Source: JBMNUL01 sp050946255
Lineage (GTDB): Bacteria > Actinomycetota > Coriobacteriia > Coriobacteriales > CADBOM01
Assembly: GCA_050946255.1 (NCBI GenBank)
Contig: JBMNUL010000138.1
Coordinates: 1-6,907 of the forward strand
Length of the DNA stretch: 6,907 bases
Direction: 5' to 3'
A program made the position numbers and the translations under genes. Numbering within the stretch: position 1 is the stretch's first letter; the number at the start of each line of letters is the position of its first letter. The notes beneath the pieces were generated by a model. That model was not told the origin of the DNA, did not search any database, and saw only the letters and a program-made list of their open reading frames with translations. Shown piece after piece: positions 5,565 through 6,907 of the stretch.

Positions 5565-5765
5565 GACAAGGCGGTGCCTGATGTGAGGAGGGGAGGTTCT
5601 TGCACGAAGAGGGAGGATACAGAATCGCTACAAGCGCGAGGTGAAAGGGCGTGGAAGACGAGCAAACCTCACCCACATGAAAAGGCCCGTGCCCTAATCG
5701 CGTTTCGAACCCGGCTGGGATATCCCGCCGAACTTCGTCTCACGACCCAGGTCACGGGCCTAATG
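5565..5765 (+). ncRNA. Structured non-coding RNA candidate (possibly raiA motif)
   Basis: No gene fits here, yet both halves fold well on this strand. The 5' half has AGGC/GCCT (5569-5579), ATGTG/CACAT (5581-5585 with 5674-5678) enclosing TCTT/AAGA (5598-5610), CGC-TACAA-GCG (5626-5636) and GAGGT/ACCTC (5638-5642 with 5666-5670). The 3' domain is closed by a perfect 9-bp stem, AGGCCCGTG (5683-5691) with CACGGGCCT (5753-5761). It holds three hairpins: GTT-TCG-AAC (5702-5710), CGGC-t-GGG-ATAT-CCC-GCCG (5712-5730) and TCGT-CTC-ACGA (5735-5745). AGGGC (5646-5650) could also pair with GCCCT (5691-5695) as a pseudoknot. Length, location and unpaired purine-rich tracts resemble the raiA RNA of Firmicutes and Actinobacteria as I remember it; I cannot confirm the family. 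The minus strand could form the same stems and has TTTT after the closing stem, so the strand is not certain. Ends are approximate and no good terminator follows. Confidence 0.55.
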
Positions 5766-5811
5766 TCAATTCATCGTTTTCGAAGGTCAGCTTCTACGAT
5801 GTGCAGGCTTC

Positions 5812-6907
5812 TTAGATGACGGTCTGCATTCCGATGTCCAAAGCGGCCTGATATGCATTCCAGTTGGCCTCGCGGATGCTCTTCGAAACCAGAGCGTCTC
5901 CAACCAGGTAGAAATCTGGGGTGCAGAGACGAAGCGCCAGGGCCTCTTCCTGCCTCGGGCGCATGCCCATTGCGGTGACAACGGTGTCGGCCTTCAGCTC
6001 GACCTCTCCGTCGGGTGCCTGGACCTTGACTCCGTCGGGAGTTACCTCGAGGGCCTTCGTGGAGGTCATGATCTTGGTTCCAAGCGCCTCGTACTGAAGT
6101 CCGAGAGCGTTCTGCTGCAGGATGTTCCCGCCAGCGTTGAGCTCGGGGAGCATCTCGACGATCGTGCAGTTGAAGCCCTTCATTCCCATGTAGACCGCAA
6201 GCTCCTGACCTACGAGGCCCCCGCCGAGGATGACGATGTTCTTGCCGGCCTTGTCGGGCTCAACGTAGAGTTTCTGAGCGGAGATGACATTTGCGCCGTC
6301 GATCCCGGGAATTGGGGCAACGAACTCCTTGGCGCCGAGCGCGGCGATCAGCGCGTCTCCCTCGAGGGACTCGCAGAACTCTGGAGTTGCATCGGTGTTC
6401 AGCCTGATGTCGACTCCCAGCTCCTTGCAGTATCTTGCCTGCTGGTTCAGATACTCGTCCAGGTGGATCTTGAACGGTACGTCCTTCTCGCACTTCAGGA
6501 CTCCGCCGAGGGTATCGGTCTTCTCGATCAACACTACATCGTGGCCGCGCTTCTTGGCGGTGATCGCAGCTTGCATACCGGCGATTCCGCCACCTGCGAC
6601 GATGACGCGCTTCTTGTCGGCGGGAACGCGCGGGTACTTCTGCTCCATGCTCCAGCCGATCTGCGGGTTTATGGCGCAGGAGTACTCTTCACCCTGGAGA
6701 ACATGAGAGAAGCACGATTGGCAGCGCATGCAGTGCCTGATGTCCTCGGGGCGGCCTTCCTTGGCCTTCTTCGGGAAGTCCGGGTCTGCGGAGAACTGTC
6801 TTGCGAGCTCCACGACATCTGCCTTGCCGGAGGCGATGATGTCCTCCATCATCTCGACGTCGCAGAGGGCTCCGACGCATGCAACCGGGTGCTCGACATG
6901 TTTCTTG
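5812..6907 (-). CDS. Fe-S flavin oxidoreductase of the old yellow enzyme family (2,4-dienoyl-CoA reductase/enoate reductase type), 5'-truncated by the window edge
   Basis: The visible 364 residues are the C-terminal part of a protein usually about 640-680 long, so the FMN barrel's first 300 or so residues lie outside. Order: end of the barrel (PVACVGALCDVE, then ARQFSADPDFPKKA, the FMN phosphate region); 4Fe-4S ligands Cys59, Cys62, Cys65 and Cys77 (CMRCQSC, then SCAINPQIGW); FAD Rossmann motif GGGIAG (105-110); a second nucleotide motif GGGLVG (228-233) for NAD(P)H; and YLVGDA (333-338), the FAD-contacting end. Electrons pass from NAD(P)H via FAD and the cluster to FMN, which reduces an activated C=C bond. 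Relatives act on enoates, dienoyl-CoA, trimethylamine or bile-acid intermediates; the substrate is not readable here because the active-site half is missing. The frame is open through base 6906, so the methionine at 6852 is internal. Codon use matches the neighbours. Confidence 0.95.
   Translation of the reverse strand, partial: KKHVEHPVACVGALCDVEMMEDIIASGKADVVELARQFSADPDFPKKAKEGRPEDIRHCMRCQSCFSHVLQGEEYSCAINPQIGWSMEQKYPRVPADKKRVIVAGGGIAGMQAAITAKKRGHDVVLIEKTDTLGGVLKCEKDVPFKIHLDEYLNQQARYCKELGVDIRLNTDATPEFCESLEGDALIAALGAKEFVAPIPGIDGANVISAQKLYVEPDKAGKNIVILGGGLVGQELAVYMGMKGFNCTIVEMLPELNAGGNILQQNALGLQYEALGTKIMTSTKALEVTPDGVKVQAPDGEVELKADTVVTAMGMRPRQEEALALRLCTPDFYLVGDALVSKSIREANWNAYQAALDIGMQTVI

Noticed and set aside
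5683..5763. Ordinary tRNA on the minus strand, suggested by the acceptor-like stem and GGTTCGAAAC
   Set aside because: There is no valid D stem, the T stem does not pair beyond its closing base, and the central loop lacks U33 and a usable anticodon.
5773..5800. Hairpin ATCGT/ACGAT with inner GAAG/CTTC, considered as a terminator for the flavoenzyme gene or the RNA
   Set aside because: The stem is short and interrupted by an asymmetric internal loop, and neither strand has a U-run after it.
5574..5819. 81-residue plus-strand open frame across the RNA candidate
   Set aside because: The composition is Arg/Thr/Ser-rich and unlike a protein, no ribosome binding site precedes it, and it overlaps the conserved-looking RNA helices; an accidental open frame in GC-rich sequence.
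1..6907. CRISPR arrays, insertion sequences, integrases or phage genes
   Set aside because: No regularly spaced repeats, no transposase or integrase frames and no terminal inverted repeats were found; the tRNA-Lys 3' end is not duplicated in the window, so there is no sign of an integrated element.

Overview
The window looks like the chromosome of an anaerobic, moderately GC-rich bacterium. The bacterial signs are a tRNA-Lys with an encoded CCA end, a sigma70-type promoter (TTGACC, 17 bp, TAGACT), Rho-independent terminators and GGGAG-type ribosome binding sites. A FocA-type formate channel and an Fe-S flavin enoate reductase-type enzyme point to an anaerobe. Protein flavour and gene content fit Coriobacteriia (Actinobacteriota), with Clostridia as the alternative. 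This placement is inference, not a database result.

Left part, plus strand (1-2428): the 3' three quarters of argH (argininosuccinate lyase, cut by the window edge) is followed after 45 nt by an ArsB/NhaD-superfamily 12-TM-type permease. A hairpin fills most of the gap and ends at the permease ribosome binding site, so the two are probably co-transcribed. Next comes a compact single-tRNA unit (2516-2711): promoter, short leader hairpin, tRNA-Lys(UUU) and a strong intrinsic terminator. A gene-free stretch of about 290 nt with palindromic sites then leads into focA (3005-3919), which ends at a 16-bp perfect, symmetrical terminator serving both strands.

Right part, minus strand (4090-6907): a HAD phosphatase of the beta-phosphoglucomutase/phosphoglycolate phosphatase type and a DUF3786 protein form a tight two-gene operon (7 nt apart, read right to left). 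The 3' end of the DUF3786 gene carries an imperfect 33-nt tandem duplication across its stop codon. At the far right is the C-terminal 364 residues of an Fe-S old-yellow-enzyme family oxidoreductase (FMN barrel tail, 4Fe-4S cysteines, FAD and NAD(P)H domains), cut by the window edge.

The most interesting part is the 360-nt gene-free stretch between these minus-strand genes (5453-5811). About 5565-5765 can fold, on the plus strand, into a multi-domain RNA. A purine-rich 5' half has nested helices; the 3' domain is closed by a 9-bp perfect stem and holds three hairpins in a tRNA-like cloverleaf. I think this is a structured non-coding RNA. Its size, position and my memory of conserved pieces suggest the raiA motif known from Firmicutes and Actinobacteria, but I cannot confirm that here.
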